NCBI GenBank assembly: GCA_027972325.1
Contig: JAPMOS010000019.1
Location: forward strand, 496,001-560,000
DNA: 64,000 bases
Source: Paratrimastix pyriformis
Lineage: Eukaryota; Preaxostyla; Paratrimastigidae
Reading direction: 5' to 3'
Shown: positions 1-10,613 of the stretch, piece by piece
Layout: each line of letters begins with the position of its first letter
Position numbering within the stretch: the stretch's first letter is position 1
Notes under the pieces: generated by a model
What the model saw: only the letters and a program-made list of their open reading frames with translations
Told to the model about the DNA's origin: nothing
Databases searched by the model: none
Made by a program: the position numbers and the translations under genes

Positions 1-26
1 TCACTCACCCTTCCCTTTCCCCCCAG

Positions 27-3000
27 GTTTACCGCCGGCACCTGGGCCTCGGACCCACCCCCGTTCCTGCCTGGCACACCGCAACTCCCCACAAGTGCCC
101 GGCGCACGTCCACAACCACCGACGGTCTCCGCCCAAGAGGCCCCGCCTCCCGGCTCCACACACCGGGCCGCCAGCTCCGCCACCATTATCGTGGCGGCCG
201 CCCAGCAGCAGCAGCAGCAGACATCGTCTGCACCGGCTGCAGCCTCGGCCCTCAGTCGGCCCCTGCCCATCCCAGCGGCCCTGGCTCCGTCCTCCGTTGG
301 TTCGGCCCCCTCGTGGGCGCTGGCTCCCCGTCCCTCTCCGCCGCCGGCCAGCAGCAGCCCTGGTGTCCGTGGCGCGGAGGCCGGCGCGGGCGAGGACGAG
401 CAGCCCTGGCTTGGTGACGACGGGGCCCCGGTCGAAGATGACGAGCTCGCCGCCGCCCAGTCGCCGCCCCTCACGGCCGCCCAGATGCGGGCCCGGCTGG
501 CCCCGGCCCTCTCTCCCACCAGCCTCTCGTCCATGCTCGCCAGACGCCCGCCCACCCCTCCCCATCACACGCCCCCACCCACCCCGGGCAGCCACACCTC
601 CGACGTTCCTCAGCCCCAGCCCCAGCCCCAGCCCCAGACCCAGACCCAGCCCCAGACCCAGGCGCCGGCCACGGGGCGCCTCCCCTCCTCCCCTGCAACC
701 ACCACAGCCATTCGGCAGCCTGTGGCCCTCATGGGGGGCCTTCCCCCGGGGCGGGCCTCCGTTTCGCCCGCTTCGGCCTTGGGGGCCGTCACCGAGGAGC
801 TCCTCGTGGCGACCGTCGCCACACCCCCGGCCGCCGCCACTCGGCACCACCACCTCCGGGCACCGCCCCTCGCGAGCCCCAGCCCCGCGCCAAGTCCGCC
901 CAATGCCACCGCCACCGCCACCGCCACCGCCTCGAGCGCGGCGTCGATCGCCAACCAGACAGCCCCGACCACGGCCGGGAGTGCCCTTCGTGATGCCCTG
1001 GCGGCCCTGGATGCCGTCGGGATGGGCATCGGCGATGCGACGGGGGGCTCTCCCGACGGGGGCATCACCTTGGCCGACCTGCCACAGCGCCACCAGCCCC
1101 CCTTCGCAGCGGCCGCCTCATCGGGGGCGCCCCTCTTCGTCTCACGCCCCACGGTTGTGGCGGCGCCGCCCCGGCCCTGGCAGGTAAGCAGCCGCGAAGA
1201 GGACGAGGCCAGCGGTAGCGAGGAGGGCAGCGAGGAGGACGACCGGCCCAAGTGCACCTCCGTCTCGACCGCCGCCAGCTCCCAGCTGCTGCACCGAAAC
1301 GGCGCCGGGGGTGCCGCCTCCACCAGCCACGGCGGCACGGGGAACGCCCCCCCGGGCGGCTCGACCTCCTCCTTTTGGGCGGCATTCGAAAACGGGGGCC
1401 TGCCCCCGACCCACCGCTCCCCGCCTGCCTCGACCCTGGCGGGACAGATCCTGCCCACGCCCCCATCACCTCGGGCAGCACCGGGGCCGCACCTCTCACC
1501 CCCAGCGGCCGACCACTCGCCCGGTCACTCGCCCCGCGGGTCGCCCTCCTCGCCGCGCTCCTCCGTCGTTCCGCCTGCTGCGGGCTCCCCCCAGGGCCAG
1601 GGGCAGGGCCAGACCCAGGGACAGACCCAGATCCAGAGCCAGGGGGTGGCAGCTTCTCCTTCGGCAGGGGGGGCACCCCCCTCGGCAGGGGGGCCCGTAC
1701 CGGGCGGCGATCTGACGCTGTCCCTGCCGTTGCAAGGGCCATCCTCCTCTCCCCGTCTCGGGCATCACCCCCCGCCACAGCCCCTCTCCCGGGCCACGTA
1801 CCCGCACCCGCAGGCACCCAAGGCCGGGTCACGCCCCATCCGCCCCCCGGCTCGGCCCCGGCAACGCCGCGACCATCGAGCACCCAGTCTGCCCGGCTGG
1901 CTGCCGCATCCACGGCAGCCTCGGTGGCCTCGCCGCCCCCCGCCCCATCCACCTCGCCTTCCCTCGCGCCTTCCCCATCCCCCGCATTGACCTCCCTGCC
2001 GCCGGGCGCGTCCACCCCGGTCTGTCCTACCCCCCTCCCACCCCCTGCACGATGGTGAGGCCTTTCTCTGCTTGCCGGCTCGCCTGTGTCGGGCTCGTGT
2101 CGGTCGGGCTCACCTGCGATCGGGGTTGCGGTGGTACAGGCGGGCCGCTCCGAGTGGCAAATCGGCGGGGAAGGGGCGCCGGGTGAGCCTCTCCCGGCTG
2201 CGCAACAGCAGCGGGCCGCCCCCGCCGCTGAGCCGGTCGCCGTCTCCGTCGCCGTCTCCCTCTGCCTCTCCAACCCGGTCCCCCACCCCGCCCGCGGGTG
2301 GCGCCCCCGGCCCCCCCGGACCGCCACCGGAGGTCCCCGAAAGCGAGGGCGGGCCCGAGAGCGGGCCCGCCGGACAGGGCGAGGAGGAGGGACCCGGGGT
2401 GGCCGCAGGCGGGTCCCCTTCCAAGGTCTGCCAATGCGTGCATATTTGGGCCTGGGCACCAGCTCCTCCATCACCATCACCACCACCCTCTCGCCCGCTC
2501 TCCGGCCCTCGCTTCTCACACGGGGTTTTCCTGTCGCTGTCCGTGGCCGGGGCGTCCCAGGGGCGGGGCACCAAGAAGCACGCACGCAAGGGGCCCAAGC
2601 ACTCGTCCCGGTCTCCACAGCGTTCGGTGACCCTCGCCTCGTCCAGCTCGGGCGGGCCGGCTGCTTCGCCCAGCCCTGCCCCGGCATCGGCCCGGGCGGC
2701 CAGTGGGCCAAGTGCCCAGAAATCCGCGGGCCCTTCGGGCAGCGGGGCCCAGGCTGCTGGCCCAGCAACCCCCCGCCGGGTGGGTACTCCTCGCGGCTCG
2801 TCATCCAGTGCCCCGGGGCGTGTCGGCACCCCTCGGACATTATTCACGGGGAGTCCCGCAGGGCCCGGCCTGGGGTCGGCTTCGCCCCTTCCATTCGACC
2901 CACTGCAGCATCCCCCGGGGGTCGTCCAGCAGCCCGAGCAGCCCCAAGCGATGCAGCCACCGAGCAACCCACAGCCCCAGGCAGCTCCCCAGCCCGGGGT

Positions 3001-4376
3001 GCTGCAGGGGCCGCAGGCGGGGCGACCGGGGTCGTCGGGAGGCGGAAGTGGGGCGGGTGGGGTTGCCGGAGCCGCACCCCAGTACACATTCTCCGCCTTT
3101 CGGGCCACGTTCAGCCCCAAGGTCTGCTGCTGCTCACGATCACCCGAGCTGGACGATGCTATGCGTGGGCGAGGGTTCGGTCGGACGCTGATGCGCTTGG
3201 CGCTGGGCTTTTCCGAACCCATCAGGATTTGCTCATGTGTGTCGCTCTCTGGTTTGTCCGCCACATTGCTTCTTGCGGCTTGCCGTGCATAGGTTCGCCA
3301 GGCCATGATCCGGACACCCCCGTCCCCGCCCATCAGCGCTGCAGCCCCAGGGCTCTTCCACGGACGCTCGCCTCTGAGCCTCGTCTCGAACGGGCCCCCG
3401 TCGCCCCAGCTGGACGAGTGGACGGTTGGTCAGGCGGCCGGAAGCGAGCCCCCGGGTGGGCCCGGGGCCGCGACCCCTCGGGGGGCACCGCCTCCTCCAG
3501 GCGGGGGCCAGACCCCTCGCGCCCCGCTCACGGCAGGTGGCCAGGCGGCATCAGCCCACGCGGCCCACGCGGCCCACACCGGTCACCATCCACACAGCTT
3601 CGCGCTGCCCATCCACGAAGCCCCACTCGCCTCCACGGAACTGGCGGGCCCCTCCCACCCCTTAGGCGCTGGGGGTCGAGCCCCGCTCTCGGCCAGGCTG
3701 CCCTCGCGTGGCGGCGGGCGCTCCTCATCGGTGCCCGCCCCGAATTCCGCTCGAGGAGTCAGTTCGATGGTGCAGATGCAGTGGGACCTGGGCCCGCACC
3801 CCGATCTCACCACGGCTCCCTCGACGGACGCCCATCAGCATCAGCTCCTGCTCCAGCAATTCCAGCAGCAGCAGTTGCTGCAGCTGCAGCTGCAGCAACA
3901 ACAGCAACAGGCGTCCGCCCCTGCCCAGGTGAGTCAGCATGGTCTGGGAAGCGCGGCTTGCCGTCTGACTCCGTGCCTCATGGGCGTGACCGCTGTTTGG
4001 GGGTTTGTTTTCTTGCCGTGCAGCATGGCGACCGCCCACGCGCGGCCAGGCCAACAATTCACTCCGTGCAAGCGCAAGCCGTGTGGCGGGCGGGGGCGGC
4101 GGGAACCTCACGGCCACGACACCCACCCGGGGCATTGTCGAACAGGCGACCCTGGCGGGCGGCGGGGCCCTGGGCGCACTGGCAGCGAGCATGTTCGGCC
4201 ACAGGCGTGACTCGCCCCTCCTGCGCTCTTCGATTTCGTTTGCCCAGAGCCCCGCATCTCCCCTGGGGGTGTCGCCCGGGGGGCAGTTGGGGTGGAGCAT
4301 GGGCGCCACGACTCGGCTCGGGTCGCCGGCCACCCCGCGGACCGGGACCCCACGAACCGGGGCACGGTTGAGATAG
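27..4376 (+). CDS. Ser/Pro/Gln-rich low-complexity protein, 3' part of a split gene
   Basis: No known domain is recognised. The protein is dominated by Ser, Pro, Ala, Gly and Gln, with poly-Gln tracts (about 198-222 and 3840-3910), an acidic patch near 1197-1245 and repeated GTPR-like motifs near the C terminus. This composition suits a disordered nuclear or scaffold protein, but that is a guess. Exons read from the sequence are 27 to about 1,790 continuing to 2054 after one unexplained frame change, then 2140-2425, 2561-3121, 3302-3928 and 4050-4376, where it stops with TAG. The frame is kept across the last four introns; 2055-2139 is phase 2 and the others are phase 0. A CCCCAG acceptor at 21-26 shows that the gene starts upstream of the window. 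Two introns begin GTCTGC and two begin GTGAG. The frame change between about 1700 and 1860 is either a missed small intron or an assembly indel. This is the last gene before the telomeric tract. Confidence 0.6.
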
Positions 4377-4852
4377 TTCGCCTTTTTTCTCTGTTCCCCT
4401 CCTGTATTTCATGAGTCTTCTTCAGACTTGGTGTTGTCTGGGATGTGTGAGTCTGTGGTGATAATTTGATGACTGGTCCTCCCCCATCCCCATCCATCAC
4501 CGTCCATCCCCCATCTAACCTTCCATCTGTCCATCGCCCAACCGATGCAGGCTGTCAGCCTGTTTGTTTTTTGCTCTTCCTTTGTTTTTGGAAGAGGGAA
4601 CCTCGATTTTTTTTGTTTTTTCTGCTTGTCCGAGTGTGGGGCCGAACCCGAAAAGAGGGAGAACAGAGTCAGAAACATCGGCGGTGACCGCCCCGTTTGG
4701 GGGCGCGAGCCGACCCATGGGCCACTTGGGGCGCTCCTTCTTGCGGGCTAGTCTCGCGAGGAGGGCGGACCGGGAGGTCTATGTTACCCGCGGGCTTCGG
4801 CCCGAGAAAGCCGGGAAGTATCACACACACACGAGTTAGAAACAGTCAAGGG
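4377..4852. other. 3' flank of the terminal gene, no gene seen
   Basis: This contains short CT-rich and T-rich tracts and no convincing coding exon. A small ORF at 4466-4687 has no supporting features and is not called. Confidence 0.4.
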
Positions 4853-4915
4853 CAGTGGTCAAGGAGGAATTAACGTATTTTTGGAGACCGGAAGGATCAG
4901 AGTTCGAGTCTCGGC
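4853..4915 (+). mobile_element. tRNA-derived SINE head (A and B boxes)
   Basis: TGGTCAAGGAGG at about 4854 matches the Pol III A-box pattern TRGYNNARNNGG. AGTTCGAGTCTC at about 4900 matches the B box. The spacing of about 45 bp is tRNA-like, but no full cloverleaf with a paired acceptor stem is seen. A tRNA-derived SINE or tRNA pseudogene is therefore more likely than a working tRNA gene. Confidence 0.45.
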
Positions 4916-4935
4916 GGGGGAAGAAAGAAGGGGGC

Positions 4936-5175
4936 TGGTGAGCGGGTTGTGTTGGTGAGCGGGTTGTGTTGGTGAGCGGGTTGTGTTGGTGAGCGGGTTG
5001 TGTTGGTGAGCGGGTTGTGTTGGTGAGCGGGTTGTGTTGGTGAGCGGGTTGTGTTGGTGAGCGGGTTGTGTTGGTGAGCGGGTTGTGTTGGTGAGCGGGT
5101 TGTGTTGGTGAGCGGGTTGTGTTGGTGAGCGGGTTGTGTTGGTGAGCGGGTTGTGTTGGTGAGCGGGTTGTGTTG
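4936..5175 (+). repeat. 17-bp subtelomeric satellite
   Basis: About 14 nearly perfect head-to-tail copies of the 17-bp unit GGTGAGCGGGTTGTGTT. It abuts the 18-bp variant array directly, without spacer. Confidence 0.95.
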
Positions 5176-6060
5176 GTCGTTAGGGTTGTGTTGGTCGTTA
5201 GGGTTGTGTTGGTCGTTAGGGTTGTGTTGGTCGTTAGGGTTGTGTTGGTCGTTAGGGTTGTGTTGGTCGTTAGGGTTGTGTTGGTCGTTAGGGTTGTGTT
5301 GGTCGTTAGGGTTGTGTTGGTCGTTAGGGTTGTGTTGGTCGTTAGGGTTGTGTTGGTCGTTAGGGTTGTGTTGGTCGTTAGGGTTGTGTTGGTCGTTAGG
5401 GTTGTGTTGGTCGTTAGGGTTGTGTTGGTCGTTAGGGTTGTGTTGGTCGTTAGGGTTGTGTTGGTCGTTAGGGTTGTGTTGGTCGTTAGGGTTGTGTTGG
5501 TCGTTAGGGTTGTGTTGGTCGTTAGGGTTGTGTTGGTCGTTAGGGTTGTGTTGGTCGTTAGGGTTGTGTTGGTCGTTAGGGTTGTGTTGGTCGTTAGGGT
5601 TGTGTTGGTCGTTAGGGTTGTGTTGGTCGTTAGGGTTGTGTTGGTCGTTAGGGTTGTGTTGGTCGTTAGGGGTTGTGTTGGTCGTTAGGGTTGTGTTGGT
5701 CGTTAGGGTTGTGTTGGTCGTTAGGGTTGTGTTGGTACGTTGGGGTTGTGTTGGTCGTTAGGGTTGTGTTGGTCGTTAGGGTTGTGTTGGTCGTTAGGGT
5801 TGTGTTGGTCGTTAGGGTTGTGTTGGTCGTTAGGGTTGTGGTCGTTAGGGTTGTGTTGGTCGTTAGGGTTGTGTTGGTCGTTAGGGTTGTGTTGGTCGTT
5901 AGGGTTGTGTTGGTCGTTAGGGTTGTGTTGGTCGTTAGGGTTGTGTTGGTCGTTGGGGTTGTGGTCGTTAGGGTTGTGGTGCGTTGGGGTTGTGTTGGTC
6001 GTTAGGTTGTGTTGGTCGTTAGGGTTGTGTTGGTCGTTAGGGTTGTGGTCGTTAGGGTTG
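5176..6060 (+). repeat. 18-bp subtelomeric satellite carrying TTAGGG
   Basis: Roughly 45-50 copies of the 18-bp unit GGTCGTTAGGGTTGTGTT. The unit shares GGTTGTGTT with the 17-bp array on its left and contains the telomere word TTAGGG. Copies become irregular after about 5670, with shorter units and single-base changes towards the telomere. Confidence 0.95.
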
Positions 6061-6275
6061 TGTTAGGGTTAGGTTAGGGTTAGGTTAGTTAGGGTTAGGT
6101 TAGGAGTTAGGGTTAGGGTTAGGGTTAGGGTTAGGTTAGGGTTAGGGTTAGGGTTAGGGTTAGGGTTAGGGTTAGGGTTAGGGTTAGGGTTAGGGTTAGG
6201 GTTAGGGTTAGGGTTAGGGTTAGGGTTAGGGTTAGGGTTAGGGTTAGGGTTAGGGTTAGGGTTAGGGTTAGGGTT
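6061..6275 (+). repeat. Telomeric (TTAGGG)n tract
   Basis: The first 60 bp are degenerate (TTAGGTTAGGG-type slips). The rest is nearly pure TTAGGG up to the N gap. The G-rich strand runs 5' to 3' towards the gap, which is the orientation expected at a right-hand chromosome end. Confidence 0.97.
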
Positions 6276-6292
6276 NNNNNNNNNNNNNNNNN
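6276..6292. other. Assembly gap (17 N)
   Basis: Seventeen N bases directly follow the telomeric tract. The gap is short and arbitrary, so the true distance, or even linkage, to the right-hand sequence is unknown. Confidence 0.99.
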
Positions 6293-7575
6293 ATGGAGAT
6301 CTCAAGGAAAGAGGCAACGGTGCCCGCCCAGCGGTAATCCTGACCGGGGAATTAAGAGTCAAGAGTCAGGGAAGAGAAACGCCCGACCACACGGACCGCA
6401 CCGCGGAACGGATGAAAGTTCACCCGCCGAAGTCCGACAGAGATGGCAGTCAACCCCATCTTGGTCCGGACAGGACAACAAGAGGCACTGCCTCCGCCCC
6501 AAGGGCGCTCTCCAGCCCCAGTGTCGACCCCGTCGAACCGACACCCAAAGGAGGGGCGGCCTGCTGAGAATCAAAGAGAAAGCAGAGATAGTCAGGAGGT
6601 CCCAAACGACGTCGCCCATGATAAGGGCGCAAACCCGACGGGATGCCACCAAAAGGAACCACAGCACGAAGGCTGCAGGCCCACGCCATCCGAACCCAAT
6701 CCGACCCAAAGGCCCAGAAGATGGGGGGGGCACCACTCCCCACATAGTGCGGCGGCTCCACCGGACAGACCATAAGGGTCGCCCGCCCAGTGTCGGGCAA
6801 AGTCCACAGGACGTCGTGCCCTGGTCAGCCGTGAACGGCGTGAACACCCGGTCGGCCGCCAGCAACGTGGCAAAGAGGGGAAAACCACCCCGTGCGGAAA
6901 CCACACCCCACATACGCGGGCTGAGTCCACACTGGTCTCGCGGAACAACACGAGGCCAAGCCGGCAAGACCTCCAAGTCGGCTTGGGGCAAGACCCCAAG
7001 TCGGGCCGGGACAGATCCGCAAATCGGGAGGGGCAAGACCACAAATCAGGTGAAGGCCCCAACTCCCACGATCAGTCGGCTCGCGACGCGAGCCCGAGAC
7101 CCAACTAGGTCGAGGAGACAAAGAGATGAGCGCGGAACCGGTCCCGACCGACCAACGTCCGGCCAGCATGACAGCAGCGCTCTTTCGCGCAAAGCATAAA
7201 CCGCTCCGCTCGCCTGAGGCACGAAAGAAGCCACCCAAAGAAAACGGGGCGCCGAGCAAGCCTCAGCGGTATCAGAGGGCAAGGCCCCATCATCTGCGGA
7301 GAAACCATGATGTCCAGCAGAAGAACGGAAGGCAAACCAACCCTTCTGCATCAAAAGGGGAAGGCCGGGCCGAAACCAAATCGGGCCACCCAGAGAACCA
7401 GCTCCAAAATCTGGTGCCAATGCCGCGAAGGGATGATCCCCTTGGCCCACTAAGAGTGCGCAAAGAGGGAACAATTCGCACCAACTCGCCGGTTTTCTGG
7501 AAACGAGCCGCGAAAGGAGTGGCAAACAGAAAAGGTCCAAGAGAAAGGAACGGACTGCGTCCTGCGTTCCAACAC
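6293..7575. other. Unassigned sequence, no supported gene
   Basis: This stretch is purine-rich on the + strand. Open frames exist on both strands (longest about 227 codons at 6359-7042, minus) but they overlap each other, show no recognisable domain and look like composition effects. No RNA gene was recognised. Confidence 0.4.
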
Positions 7576-7577
7576 TA

Positions 7578-8459
7578 GAGTAAAGTCACAACGGGGTTAC
7601 AACGCCTATCTTCCGCAACGCGTTTTTCCGCCCCAACGCGTTGCACCGCGTTGCACCGCGTTGCACCGCGTTGCACCGCGTGACAACCCGTTTCAACACC
7701 ATCTCAACGCCATTCAACACCGTTGCATGCCGTTATACTGTTTGCAACCCCGTTGCACCCCGTTGCACCCCGTTGTGACCCGTTGTGACCCGTGACCCGT
7801 TGCCCCTGTTTACAGGCCATCGCAGTTGAAACAAGACGGAAACTTCTTTCTTACAACTTGGTTGCGTGTGCATCAACCCAACCATCAACCGCGAAATTCC
7901 AGGAATCTTCTTCCGATGCATCCTTCACTCATACGCGACTTCCACTCCACTTCCGAGACGAGGAACCCGAACTCGTCCATGTGAGGCTCGATGAGAGGAC
8001 GAACGTATATGGTTTTGGACACGAAGACAGCCTCAGAAAGACGACATGGGTGGGCCCGTGGTAATGCATTAGAAAGGGCAGGCAATGAATCGTGTCGAAG
8101 CAGAAAATGATCTATTAATGTAACTCGAAAACATGTGCCGCGGAGAGCCAGCCAGAAGATCCCATCGGAAAGAAAGGGCAGGGCAGGGCAGGTGGCCCAA
8201 CGGCGTTGCAACGGGAAAACGCGTTGCAACGGGAAGCGCGTTGCAACGGGGAAAAGCGCGTTGCAACGGGGAAAACGCACAACGGGGAAAACGCGTTGCG
8301 CATGTTCAGATGTTGCAACGGGGAAAACGGTCCGAACGCGTGGCAGCGCGTTGTGAGGTTAAAATGGGGTTAAAATGGGGTAAAAATGGGGGTTGCGACG
8401 CGTCGCACCGGGTTGCAGCGCGTTTTTGTAGGCGTTATAACGGCGTTGTGACTTTACTC
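7578..8459. mobile_element. TIR element (MITE/foldback-like) with TA target duplication
   Basis: The left end starts GAGTAAAGTCACAACG and the right end is its reverse complement; 28 of the first 31 bases match. The element is flanked by TA on both sides (7576-7577 and 8460-8461), as in Tc1/mariner-type insertions. The interior is packed with GTTGCAACG- and CGCGTTGCACC-type short repeats that run in opposite senses in the two halves, so the whole element can fold back on itself. No transposase ORF is present, so it is non-autonomous. Confidence 0.8.
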
Positions 8460-8461
8460 TA

Positions 8462-9536
8462 CTGCCTTCGCGCTCTCCCCATTTTCCGTTTTTCCTGCCC
8501 GTCTTCGTGGGAGGGGACCAATTCATCCTCCCGACTCGCGAAAACAGCCGTTTAATTAAACAGCAATCAACGAGAAGGGAAAAAGAGAGGGCACTTCGAT
8601 CTATTTCCTCAACGGAATAATGCCCGAAAATACCAACGAAGAAAAACCCCAAACAGGGATTGTCGTCGAGGGACCCAAGCGGAGACTGAAAAGCCTAGCC
8701 GCTCAAACCGTCGCCCAATTGAGGGTCCGGTCATTAAAGTCATGAGCCACCGCCAAGACCTGCTCGTCAGCCAGGTCTGCGCCAGAGCTCGAGCTGCACC
8801 CAGAGTGCAGTGCGGTAGGGAGCGCCCGAAGCGCAGCATGGCCGATAAGGCCAGCCCAAAACCGCCCGAATCCAGACGGAACCGCCACCCAAGAGTGCAC
8901 GCGTTCCCAACGGATCGGTATGGCCAGGCGACCAAGGTCGCGGCCCAATCATCGCAACCGAAGGGAAAAAACAAAAAAGATTAGGACAAACCTCGAAACA
9001 ATGAAAAAGAACCAGAGCGCCCAGCCCAGCGACGGGCCAAAGCCAGCAAGGCCGCCTTGGCAATGCAGAAGAAATCGCAAAGCCGTCCAGGAAAAAGAGG
9101 AGGAACCGCGAGGCCAGAGCAGCTGCTCCATCGTCATAGAAGTGTTTCGAGAAGTCCAACAAGTGGTTGCCAGAGGCCGATATCAGATGCTCTCCAACCA
9201 GCTTGGCCGCAGCCGAGGAAAACGAGAGCCGGCCCAAAACATAACGACCCAGCACAAGACGCCACAGGCTGTGGCGTCGGTAAACGCAGAACAACGTTCA
9301 AAGTGTAACCTTCAGAAAACCGCTTGAGTGCACCGCCGAAAAAATGCGGGAGTAAGGCAGGTAAGCCAGGGAGGGTAAGACTAGCTCTTGCGAAATAATT
9401 TAATCTTGAAATTTATTATTTAATCTTTCAAGTTCGGTGTAACCTGAAGATACTGCCAAACTCCACATGATGGTGTCCTGACAGCAGGACCGTAACCGGT
9501 GAGAGGGGTTCAGAAGTCCGAGGTACGACGGACTTA
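8462..9536. other. Mostly unassigned sequence between the MITE and the composite element
   Basis: No domain was recognised on either strand. 9,380-9,440 is locally A+T-rich with a small palindrome. Homology to the second LINE copy begins abruptly at about 9,537. Confidence 0.35.
8620..8745 (+). CDS. Possible first exon or small ORF, unknown
   Basis: A 41-codon ATG-started frame begins MPENTNEEKPQTG and has a charged, coding-like composition, unlike its surroundings. It ends at a TGA that follows a GTCCGG that could be a splice donor of the type used elsewhere in the window. No downstream exon could be confirmed and no family was recognised. Confidence 0.2.
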   Translation: MPENTNEEKPQTGIVVEGPKRRLKSLAAQTVAQLRVRSLKS

Positions 9537-10395
9537 TGGCCACCTTCCTCCGAGCCATCTTCACCGCAGAGGGCGCCATGTTTCGGAGATCCGTTACAAT
9601 CATGGTGATCCGTGACCGCCTGCCACTGAATCTCATTCCGCCAAACAAACAAATTGTCCAGCACCCTCCCCATTGTCCCCTGCGTCGACAGGCACAAATC
9701 CAACCGGGCCCTCCCTTCCCTTCATGCTCTTCCTCTTTCGCCACCGTCCCATCCTTCCGGCTCCGGATAAAGTTATCTCCCCGCCTTCCCAACCATCTTC
9801 GCCACATCATACAATCCCAGTTTCTCTTGTTTCCTTGGCCCGACCCGTTCGCATCTGTACACCACGACTCCTCTCCCATCCGACGCCCCCGCCACACACT
9901 CCTCCAACCGCTCCAAGATCACACTTTACCCTCACGTTCGCCTCTCCGTCCCCAGTAGGAAAATACATGTTGATGAGTCTCATCTGATTCTTCCTCCGTC
10001 CAGTCCATAAACATGAGATAACCAGGAATCACCTCCGTAATCTTTCGCACTGCCACTTGCAATGTTTTTCTATACCCAATCATCACCCCTCTCGGGTGCC
10101 GCTTAACAGACTCCTCCGCCACAGAGCTCCTCCAGCACCACCCCTTCATCCATTTTTCCTGCAGAAATTCTTTATTGTCCCTCGTTCCTGTTTCTGCAAA
10201 AGCGCTACGTCCGTTCGACCCACCTTTCAAATCTTCTACATTTTCTTTTCCATTCCGAGCCCAGCCCCGCACATTCCATCCGACCACCCTCACCCGATCC
10301 TCCTCTTTCCCCGGCAGCCCCGCCCTCAAGTTAGCCTCCTTTTTCGCAGCCACTTTTCCACCCACAAAATTCTTCCGCCTCCGCCTTCTCATCAC
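9537..10395 (-). pseudogene. AP endonuclease domain of the LINE-like gene, unit 1 (broken)
   Basis: The start of the domain is clear: VVGWNVRGW resembles the N-terminal motif of APE-type endonucleases of non-LTR retrotransposons. It is followed by AETGTRDNKEF, corresponding to the catalytic-glutamate region. The rest runs on in other frames down to 9,537, where homology to the second copy stops inside the domain. At least two frame breaks are present, so this copy makes no endonuclease. The domain directly follows the USP region on the same strand. Confidence 0.65.
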
Positions 10396-10613
10396 ACCCG
10401 CTCAATATCCAGCATTTTCGCTTTTGCCTCTTCTTCCTCTGCGCATCCCTTTCCCTTCCTTCTCCGCGCCTTCACTCCCTTCCTCCCCGCAGGCACCCTG
10501 ACTTCCGGGTAACTATCCCCACTGCAGATAGGCTTCCCACACCCACCCCATGCACTGCTCCCACCCCAGCCCATCCCCGCTCCCCATCCTTCCCACCTCC
10601 CATCTGCATTTTC

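Noticed and set aside
2086-4371. A 761-codon + strand frame through the first gene
   Set aside because: It is out of frame with the spliced exons, reads through their introns, and is open only because of high GC content.
4936-6060. CRISPR-like array of regular repeats
   Set aside because: Units are contiguous with no unique spacers, and the genome is eukaryotic.
5153-6066. Frames repeating LGLCWS and VVLVVR
   Set aside because: Translation of the subtelomeric satellite.
6359-7540. Minus-strand frames of 144-227 codons right of the gap
   Set aside because: Overlapping frames with Trp/Cys/Arg-rich composition, typical of antisense translation; no conserved motif.
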